A DNA stretch of 64,000 bases, taken from Odontocerum albicorne (Eukaryota > Arthropoda > Insecta > Trichoptera > Odontoceridae). Below, one piece after another: positions 12,418 to 24,127 of this stretch; position 1 is the first letter of the stretch, and each line of letters begins with the position of its first letter. The notes below the pieces were generated by a model. It did not search any database, had not been told where the DNA came from, and saw only the letters and a program-made list of their open reading frames with translations. The stretch covers positions 3,016,251 through 3,080,250 of the forward strand of contig OX463838.1 in NCBI GenBank assembly GCA_949825065.1, written 5' to 3'. The translations under genes and the position numbers were made by a program.

Positions 12418-12650
12418 ACATTACCCGGAGGCACGTAATACACATCGTCTCTGTCATTCATACACGTGTTCCGTCGCGATTTGTCAGTCTTTATACCTAA
12501 CAGCTTTTTGCGCTAACGATGCGCCAACAGTCCGGTATCTAGAAAGAGATGTCAGGTAGAAAGACTGATAAATCGCGACGGAACACGTGTATGAATGACA
12601 GAGACGATGTGTATTACTTACCTCCGTGTACTGTACACTACATTCAACTT
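12418..12650. mobile_element. Foldback MITE (family C), copy 2
   Basis: Arms of about 60 bp (CACATCGTCTCTGTCATTC and onward through GTTCCGTCGCGATTTGTC) are inverted around a short centre with 'gcgccaacagtccggtatct'. Outer edges are TACCCGGAGG... and ...CCTCCGTGTACTGTA. It lies only about 230 bp from copy 1. Confidence 0.75.
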
Positions 12651-12655
12651 AAGAC

Positions 12656-12835
12656 CGAATGTGTTACAATACCAAAGGTTTTTTTATAATTCATCTTCCC
12701 TTGGTACGTTTTCTGCAGTTTTCTTACCAAATATGTTTTTTTAAACATATGTGAGGAAATACCCAATCTAATGACCACAGTCATCACCTTCCTATCCTTA
12801 CACTCAACTTATATATTATTTTTAATTTGTTAATA
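12656..12835 (-). repeat. Interspersed repeat fragment (recurring tail unit)
   Basis: This is a minus-strand copy of the unit with 'ggtaagaaaact-gcagaaaacgtacc', followed by the 'gtgaggaaatacccaatctaatg' section also seen at 38585. Truncated SINE or non-LTR tail. Confidence 0.45.
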
Positions 12836-13228
12836 ACAGAATCCGGAGTACCATCGCCCTTGAGGAGAGCCCGTTGCTATGTTATGTATAATAAATTTTT
12901 CATTTTATTAATATTCAATTTGCCGTCATGGTTGCTGGTTTAGTCACCATTTTATCGTATCCTTCATTAAACTAAACGGGTGTTTATTCATGTTTAATAA
13001 GCATTAGCCAATCCTTTTAAACGGACCTCAGAGTGGTGCCTGTAGGGCTAAACAATTATGATGGAATAACTCAGTTATTACGTGAGAGATCACCTCGTTA
13101 GATACCAATAGCCTTGTTCCTTTCACGTGAGTCACCTAGTAATGGGGTCCATCCGGGGACGTGGGACCGACGCATTTTGCCCCGACCGACCAAACAATTT
13201 ACCATGTCAACAATACTTAAATAATAAT
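12836..13228. other. Non-coding stretch
   Basis: No gene or bounded repeat is seen. The composition is slightly less AT-rich than average around 13080-13200. Confidence 0.4.
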
Positions 13229-13440
13229 ATTGTAATTTATTTTTAACAAACACTGTTTATTCCACTTTTTTATGACGGTATAACCCTACCGGTTTCAAGG
13301 CTTTCACCTCATCTTCAGGGGAGCGTAAACAAGACTGTAGGGTTATACCGTCATAAAAAAGTGGAATAAACAGTGTTTGTTAAAAATAAATTACAATATC
13401 TTTAAACCTCCACAACGTTAATGCCTTAACTATAAACAAC
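13229..13440 (+). mobile_element. Penelope-like foldback repeat with hammerhead-like motif, copy 1
   Basis: The arms ('caaacactgtttattccac' through 'ggtataacccta') are inverted around a loop, followed by the family tail ending TTAACTATAAACAAC. On the minus strand, 13284-13320 contains CCCTGAAGATGAGGTGAAAG, then CCTTGAAACCGGTAGGG. This fits a minimal type I hammerhead. Only one of the two arms keeps the motif. The element has the long tail on one side only. Confidence 0.7.
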
Positions 13441-13849
13441 ATATAAATAATAATAAAATAACATTTTATATAACGCTATTTAGATAATTGAATATCTTCA
13501 GAGGCGCTCTAAATCATGAATCGAACCCACTATTTATTATTGATAGATTATTTTTTTTGTCGCAAATAAATAAATAAGAATTAATTTTAATATAATCTAC
13601 ACGAATTTTAAGCGTTTTTTTTTTAGAGAAACATTACTGTAGGAATTAAATGAAGTTTTAATTCTTGTTATCATATTGGTGCGAGTAAAAAGCGATCTGT
13701 CAAATTACGAAAACATTTAAATTTATTTAAGATATTTAATATAACCGCAAATTTATGGTGAAAATCGTTGATGTAGGTAAATTATTGACGGAGTTTATAA
13801 TAAAAATTTCTTGTATCACGTTTATACAACACTGTACATGCATTTGACA

Positions 13850-13995
13850 TGACCTAGTTGGTAAGACGCATGTTTTTCATTTCAAAAGTTGCGACTTTAA
13901 TTCCTGTTGGTGTCAATTTTTTCAAAAAAAAAAGATTTCATTCTTGTTTTCACTTAAGGCCAAACTAAATTTTAACTGGTTGAAAGAGTTTGCTA
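13850..13995 (+). mobile_element. tRNA-derived SINE
   Basis: The head has GACCTAGTTGGTAAGACGC (A-box-like) and, about 40 nt later, a decayed B-box-like 'gactttaattcc'. The tail has 'ttaaggccaaact' and 'ttaactggttgaaagagt', as in the 48868 copy. Confidence 0.45.
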
Positions 13996-14029
13996 TAATG
14001 CAACATATTCACTAGGCTCTACTATATAC

Positions 14030-14452
14030 CAGTGCTCCGCAACCTTTTCTCACCTACGACACACCAAAATTCTTCCTAAAATTCCGCTTCACACTAAAAG
14101 CTAAAATATATAGGTATTAAATTAGGCATGAGTCTTCAGCGACGCGCATAAGGGTCATTTTTCTTTGTCTATGACTAATTTGGTGCGGCCATGGTGTGTA
14201 CAAAGCACACTACGCAGTTTTCAACAGTTGGCACCAGGCGCTGGGGGACCATTGAAAAATTATTTAGTTATAATAATTATTCTATACTACATTTTGAAAA
14301 ATAGACAATATTATGAAAATGTTATTGTGTATTAAATACATAATGAAAAATTGTAAAATGTCAAATACTCGTACATTGAATTTGACCGCGGCACACCTGT
14401 ATCCGGCTCACGGCACACCAGTGTGCCACGGCACACCGGTTGCGGAGCACTG
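14030..14452. mobile_element. hAT MITE (second family) with perfect 8-bp duplication
   Basis: A 423-bp element with termini CAGTGCTCCGCAACC and GGTTGCGGAGCACTG, perfect inverted repeats of 15 bp. It is flanked by the identical octamer CTATATAC at 14022-14029 and 14453-14460. Subterminal repeats 'ggcacacc' cluster at the right end (14388-14438), matching 'acgacacacc' at the left. There is no ORF. The perfect duplication suggests a younger insertion than most neighbours. Confidence 0.93.
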
Positions 14453-14460
14453 CTATATAC

Positions 14461-15899
14461 AACGAAAGTGTAATACAATACAAACGTCGTGAGAAATTAT
14501 TCGGTAGCAATTTTTTTTAATCTTCTTTAGCAATGAACATTTTTTTTGAGTTTTTCCTTTAGGAAACTATTGTATCATATATTTGGTATGTATTCTATAA
14601 TAAAATATTATCTTTATTGAGGTAGTTATTTTAAAATAACAATGAAATTCCATTTTTCATTCACAGAAAATATTTACAACATTTAATACTCGTATTATAA
14701 ATCTTCACTGATGATTCATACCGAAATTTGCGGAATAAATTTTGAATTTCTGTTTAACGGGTTTTATTTTTGAATGGTGATTTAAGAGTATTTATCGGGT
14801 ACAAACTTTTGAATGTATTCAATAATATTTTATGTAAATTTTGAAATAAAGTCTTCATGACCAAAAGTATATTTATTGTAATAAGAATATGTGCAATAGA
14901 TACCGAATTTTTATTATTACAGTTATTGAAAAGAACGTTCAATTTGAGAGTGAACAAGTCGCGACAAAGCAGAATATTTGACCTCGTAAATCGGTCACTG
15001 AACAAAGTTGTCGCGACTTCCCAATCTTGGAGTTACCTTTCTCAGACAGAGCCTTTTAGAATGCGTCGGTATATTTAGTTGGACGAAATCTACAAATGTG
15101 TTCTTAATATCTCCGTGTAATTGGAGTTCAATATGGCCAGAGGTTATGGAACCATCGCGATTAGTAAACTGTTCAGAAATTGCATTGTTGACATAAATAT
15201 TATGAAAAATTACGTTTTTTTTTTATTGCTGAACGTGGGTTTTTGTGGAAAATACATTGATTTCACTGTAAAATTTACATATCTTTGAATAAAATAATGG
15301 ACTGATGCAATAAAAATGATATAACGAATATTCAAATTATCAGAAGCGTAAAATATTCGCTGATGACGAAAATATTTTTGCTTTGCAGTAGGTAGGTCTT
15401 AAATTTATGAACCCTGTTAGTGACAAGACGTTTTCTTGTACGCTCGTTTTGAATTAACATCGTGTGACATAAATTTATTACATTTTTTAGCCACTAACTG
15501 TCGCATTTTTGCCGTTTTACCGAAATAAATATTTATGTTATCTTCTTCATTATAAAAAGTTGCCTTTTGTCTTTTTTATAGCCTGAATGAAATTCTTGCC
15601 TTAGAATGTAATTATTTATAGTAAAAAATCTTAAAATGCTCAATCAATCCGAATAAATTATACAAAAATATAACTATTCATGGTGATAATTTTTTTGACT
15701 TTTAAGATAATCAAAAATAAAAATGATATTTAGAAAATTAAGTTAGCTAAAAGCTATAATTTAGAAACTAGATTAGTTCTATAGTTTTCAAGTAATAAAT
15801 AGTTGCAAGTTTGGAGTTATGTCACAAAACTAACTTCGGAGATATTTAATTCGAAGTATTAATTTTTATTCTCACGAATTGATTGAAACTTAACATAAT
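14461..15899. other. AT-rich non-coding stretch
   Basis: No gene is supported. Open frames of 62-83 codons near 14750-15200 overlap on both strands without motifs. A short inverted pair, 'aagtcgcgacaa' and 'ttgtcgcgactt', sits near 14957 and 15008. Confidence 0.5.
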
Positions 15900-16155
15900 A
15901 TGTTGTTTATAGTTAAGGCATTAACGTTGTGGAGGTTTAAAGACATTGTAATTTATTTTTAACAAATACTGTTTATTCCACTTTTTTATGACGGTATAAC
16001 CCTACCGGTTTCAAGGCTTTCACCTCATCTTCAGGGGAGTACAAACAGTCTTGTTTGTACTCCCCTGAAGATGAGGTGAAAGCCTTGAAACCGGTAGGGT
16101 TATACCGTCATAAAAAAGTGGAATAAACAGTGTTTGTTAAAAGTAAATTACAAAA
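15900..16155 (-). mobile_element. Penelope-like foldback repeat, near-perfect palindrome, copy 2
   Basis: The tail (TGTTTATAGTTAAGGCATTA) is on the left. Arms of about 100 bp then meet head to head at about 16048-16050. The plus strand carries the full hammerhead-like motif at 16062-16099: CCC, CUGAAGA, U, helix II GAGGU-GAAA-GCCUU, GAAA, CCGGU, A and GGG. The mirror copy lies on the minus strand at 16000-16037. This is the cleanest example of both motifs in the window. Confidence 0.8.
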
Positions 16156-16374
16156 ATTAACATAATATTTCTTCAAAAATTTATTCCACAATTTATAAAA
16201 AAAAAATTAATAGCAAAACAGTTCCAAACTGATGATTTGTTCCATATTTTAAAGTGGAAAAAATTATTTCGTTACGAATTCAGTTTTTAGGAAAGATTTG
16301 AGAGGGTTCTCAAATTATATTTTTAAAATAAGACTTAATAAAAAATTGTCCTGAAAAAATGAGAATTTATTATT

Positions 16375-16740
16375 GTGACGCGAGTCGGAATGTTATATCA
16401 GGCGCTCACAAGTCACAGAAGGTAGTTGTACCGAAACGGCCTGAGTTTTTCCCACCGCCGCGTGGGCTGTGATATATCGGCAAGTGGTCCCCTCTACACC
16501 GTGTTATTTCTGTTGCCCGGGGCGCACGCGCGGTTCCCAGACACAATGCCTGCACCAGGAGAACATAAACTCGGGATGGTAACCGATCCATCCACCCACC
16601 CTCGGCGCTGTGCCGCGGCCGTATCGCACCAATGGGACCATAAATTTGTATGGAATGTCTAAATAATGTCAGATTATGCTCACCGCTTATGATCTCTCGA
16701 TAACGGATCTGATAATTGAGGTAACTCTACGTTTCTTAAT
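16375..16740. promoter_or_regulatory. GC-rich island, possible distal regulatory element
   Basis: This roughly 360-bp block is far richer in G+C than its flanks and does not recur in the window. It includes CCGCCGCGTGGGC, GCCCGGGGCGCACGCGCGG and CCATAAATTT. Frames of 78 (+) and 61 (-) codons overlap and look like by-products of GC content. It could be an enhancer, a promoter of a non-coding RNA, or a single-copy repeat; the sequence alone does not decide. Confidence 0.25.
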
Positions 16741-17936
16741 AGCAAGTTTTTTTTCTTATAACAAAAATACGTAGATTTATTTTTATCATTGCGAAAAATG
16801 TAAGCTTAAAAAGTAATTTCATGATTGGAATTTTCCCAGTTTTAATGTTCAATAATATTTTTATATTGATGAAATTTACTCATATTGAAAATAAATGTTT
16901 TCAATAAACTGTTCAACACACACCTGATTTTTTTTACCAAGTAAATATTTATAAACGAATTTCATATCAACTTCTTCAGCCTTGTGTAAGTTTTTTTCGG
17001 AGTTTATACCACTTTTTAAATCTAAATTATAACGCTGTTATTACCCCTAAGTATATTTTACCCCTTACACGATTCTTTATGATTTATTTGAATTATTATT
17101 GAGAAAAATAACGAAATTAAAGAACATATTTCTGAAAAACATCTCATAAAGGAATAATTCAAATATAAATTTAGTATTCATATGAATTGTTTCATCACAA
17201 ATTTTATAGAACTAAATTTAAATGATTTATTTAAATAATACAAACTTCGAATAAGATATTTTCAAGTTGAAAACAGCTCGTAGCTATTTTGTATATAAAC
17301 TAGTAATATAATTTTGCTAGAAAAAAAAAACAACTGGCATATATATTTTACCCGTAAACTATTAGCAGGTATCTAAAGCTACGAATTATAATACGTTAAT
17401 ATCTAAATTGGTGAGAAAATATCGTTTTGTATCGTGTTAAAATGATAATTATAATATAAAGAAGAGCCTGTGAGTTAAGAATATTATTATTACTCGCATC
17501 TAAAGTGACTGAGCCCGTGCAAAGTGCCCGCCTATAGTCGACTATGATATTAGTACAAACAACTGTTTCTCAAAGTTATTTTAATTGGGAACCGCTTGAA
17601 TCTGATTTTTTTTTATTCTTCGTCAATGAATTTTACTGTACGTATTTTTTCTTCAAAATTTGATTGTACGTAAAATATATCACTGTTGTTTTAATTTGAA
17701 ACTTATTCAGTAATTTATCTAACTTTGTATGAATAATAATCAGTTCAATCGAAATTTAAGGGAGCTTTTTAATTTGGTTTTGTAAAATATGTGTCAGATA
17801 TATGCCCATTAAGCCAACGAAAATCTAAACAGTGCTATTTTTAAATAGTTCTGTCGTTGTTTTGTGGATTCCATAATTAATGGAATAAAAATAAAAAACA
17901 ATTTTTTCTCTTCTTCTTCGTCTATGTTTTTGGCAA
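16741..17936. other. AT-rich non-coding stretch
   Basis: No gene or bounded element is visible. Confidence 0.5.
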
Positions 17937-17937
17937 A

Positions 17938-18721
17938 TTAACCTTTTCCTTCCTGTGCTAAAAAAATCCGCGCGTTCTGGTGCTGTGTATTCAATACACA
18001 TGTAAAATGAGCGATTTAAAATCGGAAAAATAAGAATATTCATAGCCAATCGCTTAAATTAATTAAATTTGAAGTCAAAAGGGATAATAATTGAAATTTA
18101 ATTGCTGAAAACATGAAAAAAAAACATCGGCCGACGTTCACAAAACGGGCGAAGAGACCACCTCAAATGGATGTCCTAGAGCTACTGAGACCTGACACGG
18201 ACTAACACTGTATATGTTATACCTCGATAGAAGAAACACAATTGCGAACTGAGATTATATTTCTTGCGTTCCCATATACCGAAGTAGAGTGAGAGTGAGA
18301 CGTTAATAGCGTCGCTTCCTCACCCAAAGCGTATTTTTAGAATGAATATACCTACGTCACACACTGGCACACGTTTGATTGTATTGGTGAATTTATTCCC
18401 GATTTTCACAAAATATCTCTGATGTGGCCGATAAGTGCTAATTATTATTAATATTATTTTTTCATTCAATGCGTAAATGTATTACGGAGGGATACCTAAA
18501 ATCTGAACCCAGTATTTATTATATTTATAGATATATTAAAGTTTTTAGAAGCAATGTGTTATCTAGTTATACATCACTTTTGAATTCAAATTCAATTAAT
18601 TTAAGTGATTGGCTATGAATATTCTTATTTTTCCGATTTTAAATCGCTCATTTTTATATGTGTATTGAATGCACAGCACCAGAACGCGCCAATTTTTTTA
18701 GCACAGGAAGGGAAAGGTTAA
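17938..18721 (-). mobile_element. piggyBac-like MITE with long inverted ends, copy 3
   Basis: The element is bounded by TTAA at 17938-17941 and 18718-18721. It is a minus-strand copy of the 2127/4628 family up to about 18577. There the family's left terminus is replaced by a second, inverted copy of the right end (about 18577-18717). The result is terminal inverted repeats of about 140 bp. Both outer ends read CACAGGAAGGGAAAGG outward to TTAA, against the CCTTTTCCTTCC start. Non-coding. Confidence 0.85.
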
Positions 18722-18758
18722 CTAGGAGTACAGAGTATGTATAGAACTATTAAGAATA

Positions 18759-18908
18759 TGTTGTTTATAGTTAAGGCATTAACAATGTGGAGGTTTAAAA
18801 ACATTGTAATTTATTTTTATCAAACACTGTTTATTCCACTTTTTGTAACGGTATAACCCTACCGGTTTTAAGGCTTTCACCTCATCTTCAGGGGAGCACA
18901 AACAAGAC
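18759..18908 (-). mobile_element. Penelope-like repeat, half unit, copy 3
   Basis: Only the tail and one arm are present, ending at AGCACAAACAAGAC. The hammerhead-like motif on the minus strand at 18857-18894 is nearly intact (one helix II change: CTTAAAACC). It inserted about 40 bp from the piggyBac-like element. Confidence 0.7.
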
Positions 18909-19635
18909 TATTTATTAAGAATACAGTGGGAATAAACACAGTCACGTGTTTTATACTTATTCCATCAAAACACGGTGCTTGATTACATTCCTTTAAACGT
19001 GCTGCCAACTTGTTTAAATTTGGTATTTATTATTCTTTTTCGAGTTCACCCACAATGTTCTGAAATAGATTTACGTAATATATTCCCAGTACATTCCTGT
19101 TTTCAATTTCTCTAGACTATTTATTTGCATTAGGTATAGTTATGTAATGTTTTGTTTCATGATTGAAAAGTTATTGGATGTTATATTACATTCCTTGAGG
19201 CTTACGCTAGCAACTTTTCATATTTTTCCGTGTCAAAATCCTTATAAATCAGGATTAAATTATGTCGAGCCCCAGTTGCAGAAGGCTGTTGTAAACAAAT
19301 GTATATGCCAAACATCGGCGGCGCGTGGGTAATGCTGAATAAATTTACAATTAAAAAAGCCGTTAGAATTCCACTCTCGTTTGTGTCGTCTTTTCTTGCA
19401 CAGAGTGACGATAAAGTGCGTTACAATTATTTAGAAATATATAAAAGCCATTGTTTTATACATATTATATTCGTTTGATTGAAATAGAAAATGTTTTTTT
19501 AGCATTCAATGACCACCTACGCGTATCATTATTTGACAATCGATAGAATTAAATAGAGAAACCATCGCAGTGTCACGGTCACAATGGAATGGCATCAATA
19601 TTTTTTTATTCAAATTCTATAAATATATATACCCT
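18909..19635. other. Non-coding stretch
   Basis: No gene is supported. The 61-codon frame at 19147-19332 has no motif or codon signature. Confidence 0.4.
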
Positions 19636-20188
19636 ATACTTGAGAAAATGTAGAATGGTCCCTGTGACAGTTCACAAATTTGCCCCAATACAACCTTGTA
19701 ACGACGTTCAGTAAATTTAATTATTTTATCAACTTTAATATAAGCCTCGATTCTAATAAATAGCAAGTTATTTAGGTAAATACATTACATAAAACTAACA
19801 ATAATTACAAATTAATACATCTTATTACAAATTAGAAAAAATGTGGCAGTTTGTTAAAATCAAATAATATTTGGTGACGTTTGTCAAAAGTCAATACGTT
19901 GGTATGCATTTGTTAGGGATGGGTTATATGATGATTGGATTTTCGATTTTTTTGTACCTAAAATTAAATGTTCGTAATTAGTGTTAATTCATAGTGGATC
20001 TTGGCCTATTTAAAGATAGATACAAATAATACAATACATTAGAAAGTCAGTATAATGAAAATTAGGAATTAAAACGTCAGTTTAGAGAAAAACAGATTTT
20101 CGATTTATAAAAAAAAGATTTTACCCCATCCCTTTGAGACATGACATTTCAAATGTCACAGGGACCATCCTACATTTTTTCAAGTTTA
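19636..20188 (-). mobile_element. TIR element (family A), copy 2
   Basis: Reverse-oriented copy of the 10331-10900 element. It starts ACTTGAGAAAATGTAGAATG and ends CATCCTACATTTTTTCAAG, with TA dinucleotides flanking both sides. Non-coding. Confidence 0.75.
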
Positions 20189-22240
20189 GTAATGACTTAA
20201 GTCAATATATTTTTTAAATATGATGCTGTGCTTGTTCTTTAGATGCTTCATATTGTCGTTGTATCGCTGATTCTCTAGAGTCTCGTTTCCTTATTGACGC
20301 AACTGCCTCTTCCCTTTAGCTCTTTGCAGCAATATTTTTACTTTGATTTATTATACTTAAAATAAAAAAATTGATTGACAAATTATGAGTTAAATCCGTT
20401 TCTTAAATGAAACTTGAAATCTTTAATGTTATTAAATTTTAATTAAACCAATCTCAGAATAGAGTATATGTGTATAGATATCTATCTTATTGAGAAAAAA
20501 AATTCAAATATTAACCACCAAATTATGTTAATAAATTTAAATAGCTACAGTATTAAGTATAAATCTAATAATTTTGTGTTAATATTATAGATATTAGAAA
20601 AAAATCAAACATTCTCTCTTACTATGAACTGCTTTCCCGTTTGAATTTTTATATTTTTTTGTTTAAGAGTAACCGCTACTTTTCTTAATTAATACATTAT
20701 TTGCCGTTGTTATATTGTCTTATAAATATATCAAGAAATGACTGCTATCAAATATTTATTTCAAAATAAAAATATTCAAACCGTGACATTATTGTGTTTA
20801 ATTAAAAAATATTTTTGTAACCATAACAATTATGATACATATTGTTACACACGGACGTAAGTACTGTAGATTCATATATCGTTTGATGATTATGGAAAAC
20901 CACAAAGTATTTATGGTAGCAACATTTGACTTATCAATCTTTTATCGTAATAAGAAAATCTTTGTGGAATAAGGTTTTAACATTTGTTGTTAGTACAAAA
21001 TTACTAAAAAAAATTAAATTATTACTAATGCAACAAAAACTATTACGATGACAACAAAATAATACATTGATACTGGTTTCTTTCATTGTTCTGAAATTGT
21101 TATAACAGTATCACAATATCTTTTTATACTACGCATTCAGGAAAAAAAAACACTTTTCTGATTTCAGTACTTCGTATCCTATCTCCAAATTTCTCCTTAC
21201 ACGTTGTTTAAGGACTTTTAATTTAGTTGCTCAGATAAGAACTGTCGTCCTTGTGCGTTTGCTTTAACTCAATTTAATTTATTTTTACATGTCATGTCAG
21301 ATAGGTATAAAATTAGAAAACACCCTATGGCTCAAATTGACTTTGGTGATCACACACACACGTCTTACGTCGTACCAAAGACCGCCTTTCCTCCTTGCGT
21401 CTCTCGTCCACCGACCTCCATCGCCGTCCATTACCGCGGATCGCAGAACATCAGCGCTCGTAAATATGCGCCCATCAGTTCGCTAATTTTCTGCTGATTA
21501 TGTCTTATTAAACAATGCTTTCGCAATAATATGAATATATATCTACACACTTAGTCACCTTATTTTATCTTGGCGTAAATCTTATAGATATTTTTCATGA
21601 TAACTTCATGAATATTTTTACATTATTTTCATTTTGTGAGAGGTGTTTGTGAACAAAAAAAAAGATAGCTTATTAATACTGAATTGAAATTGATTCTAAG
21701 TTCCATTTTATTTAAGATTAATTTTATAACTATTTGTGTTCTCTAGTGTTGTTTTCAAGTTTCTAAATATATGATTTTATTTTAATGTAAGTATAATAGT
21801 ATATTTTCTAAGTAATTAGAGAAACTCTTTATTTACAAGTATTTTAAAAGCAAAATAACTTAATGAAACATATATGAAAAACTTTTGTAAAATTATAAAA
21901 AACTTAGATTTGGTCTTATATGGTAGAGAAAATATTAATTGAACTAATGATTTCAGTAAATATTAGTAGTTTTTTTTTTAAAAGTCAAAATAACCTTTTA
22001 TAATTTCTTGAAAATATTTTATATTTATTAGAAAAAAACACGATAAATTTATGTAAAATCATTTAAATTAAAATTTACGCGGTGAATTGAGATATAGGCT
22101 ATGATATTTTTAAAATAATTTTTAACACTTCATTGCATAAAAAAATGGGAGTTTTTTACACGGTTGCAATTTTTTTCAATCAACCACGCAAATAGAATTA
22201 AAGGAAGTTAGATGGTCGCAAAAATTATTCAAATGATTAT
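20189..22240. other. AT-rich non-coding stretch with one GC-richer patch
   Basis: No gene is supported. The patch at 21330-21495 (CGTACCAAAGACCGCC, CCATTACCGCGGATCGC) stands out by composition and is flanked by very AT-rich DNA. Frames of 65-67 codons cross it in two phases without protein signature. It could be a conserved non-coding element. Confidence 0.4.
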
Positions 22241-22249
22241 TGGGCTGAA

Positions 22250-22475
22250 ACTGGGTTGAAAAAATATCTGGTGTCCTCGTGGCTTGGCTCGCCCTATATT
22301 GGTGGGGTGTATCTCAGCCGGGGGAATGTTATGAGATCTTTTGATAGCTTCTCTTTTAAAAGTATTTTCTGCTATTTATCGTGAGATATGCGAATATATA
22401 TGTTTTTACAATGTATTTAAATATATACATACTATGTTGTTATCAATAAACCTATATTTATTTATTTAAATAAAA
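22250..22475 (+). repeat. Interspersed repeat family D, copy 1
   Basis: Shares 'tggtgtcctcg-ggc', 'tatattg-tggggtgt-tctca', 'agatcttttgatagcttct' and 'atttatc-tgagatat' with 42888-43080. Both end in AT-rich TTTATT-type DNA, as expected for the 3' end of a non-LTR element. Confidence 0.55.
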
Positions 22476-22509
22476 TTCACGAACAATATACCTACTCGTA
22501 TATATAAAT

Positions 22510-23072
22510 GGTCTTTTAAATTGAGCGGTTTTTTACAATTTTTTTTTAAATTCTTGAATAAAACACTCAATTTGCTTTGATTTCAAATAACTTTTTATTG
22601 GTCATTGAAGTATAATGTATGACATTTAAACTCAAAAAATAATATCCGTCAAATGATTACCTCATGCAGCTCCACAAATGTCCACTTTTTTCTCAAAATT
22701 TTCGATAACATTTTGGCATAATTGCGGTTCTAACTCACCAATAACGCAAATAATTTCGTCATTCAGCTCAGGAATTAATCGGGGGTCATTCTTATAGACC
22801 TGGATTTTCACGTAACCCCAGAGAAAATAGTCCGACGGTGTCAGATCACATGATCTTGGTGGCCAATTAACATCACAGTTTCCGGAGATTACAATACATA
22901 AAATAATTCAACAATTTGAACGCGTTATTGTACTGTATACGACTCCATTTTTATAAATGTCATATATTACACTAATCAAATTTCACAAGACCCAGGAAAG
23001 TTCGCGATGCCATCTGTGTTTTATCTAAGAATAAAAAAAATGCCACTCAATTTGAAAGACACTTTATGTAAT
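22510..23072 (-). mobile_element. Deleted Tc1/mariner-superfamily transposon, second copy
   Basis: Inverted termini GTCTTTTAAATTGAGCGG and CCACTCAATTTGAAAGACAC bound about 560 bp. The minus strand reads WPPRSCDLTPSDYFLWGYVK and, further on, VIGELEPQLCQNVIENF, the transposase C-terminus. The rest of the gene is absent. It keeps more of the C-terminal tail than the copy at 4-548. Confidence 0.78.
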
Positions 23073-23656
23073 AAAAAATGAACTGAGATATCCTCGATCG
23101 AAGAAAAAGGAAGGAATAGTGAAGAGGAAAGGATAATCGGAAAAATATTTTAGTACCTATCGCGACAAATTGATATTTAACTATTTAAAAAGTAACTAAA
23201 CGTTTTTTATGTGTTATTGTGATATAAGGCAGTGATTTATTTATTATTATAAATACATTCTAAAATTCTAACTTCACAGGTAAAAAAATGTACGGAATTT
23301 AAGAAACTAAAACGTCAGTGAGGCAATATAGCAGGATCCTTAAACGCTTATTATTCCCGATGGGAATTCCTTTTGGATTTATTGGTTTTAAACTGAACCT
23401 CAGAGGGCCGGCCTGGTTAGAATTATATTGTTTACAGCGTCTAATTATGGCCTCGGGAGGTTTACTAATCTTTACAACTCTCTCATACTGTCCCTCTTAA
23501 TAAGGCTGTATTCCTATTTTTTTTTCATTATTTTATTGTATTTATAGAGTTTTTGAAGTCACGTGATTAGTTTTCGATATTTTCTTTTATTTTGTTATTT
23601 ATTTAAAGTGATTGCCTTTTATTTGTATTTATTAAAATATAATTTATTTATTTAAC

Positions 23657-24116
23657 ACTTTTATTGCAAATACAATCTGGCAGGCTTATTGCCAAGTGGC
23701 AATCTCTTCCAACCAACCAGACAGAAGTAAATGAAGCAAACTACGTAGTCGCATAAATTATTCAAATGACTATCCATCCCCACGAAATCCATAAACACAT
23801 ACGTAAGCATATACCCACGAACCCCACAAAGACGTAGAATCACCCGAACATTATTTAAGTCAGTTGCTTCTTAAAGCATGCCAAGGACGGAGCGAGTCTT
23901 ATATTGGTTTGTAACTGATTCCAGAGTCTCTCTGCATGGACAGTAAAGGATGACGTGAAAAAGAGGAGCGGTGAACTGAAAAGGCCAATAGACAATATCT
24001 ATTTGAGCGTAGGGCTAATCCATGATTGGAAAGACGCTGAAAATTTTCGGCGGGATAAGAGGGGGCGGCGGGATATTTACAATATCTAAATGAAGCAAAT
24101 CTATTGTCCATAACAG
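23657..24116 (-). repeat. Interspersed repeat family E, long copy
   Basis: In element orientation it ends TTGCAATAAAAGTGTTAAAT. It contains 'ggcaatctcttccaaccaacc' (reverse strand), 'catccccacgaaatcc' and an upstream segment 'gcatggacagtaaaggatgac', also present near 31770. Three copies keep a similar open frame (CGVRG-LTYVFMDFVGMDS), but no known protein is recognised. Probably a non-LTR 3' region. Confidence 0.55.
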
Positions 24117-24127
24117 CTTATATATTA

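Noticed and set aside
12418..12650. microRNA precursor
   Set aside because: The hairpin is too long and too perfect, and it recurs as a repeat family; a foldback transposon is the simpler reading.
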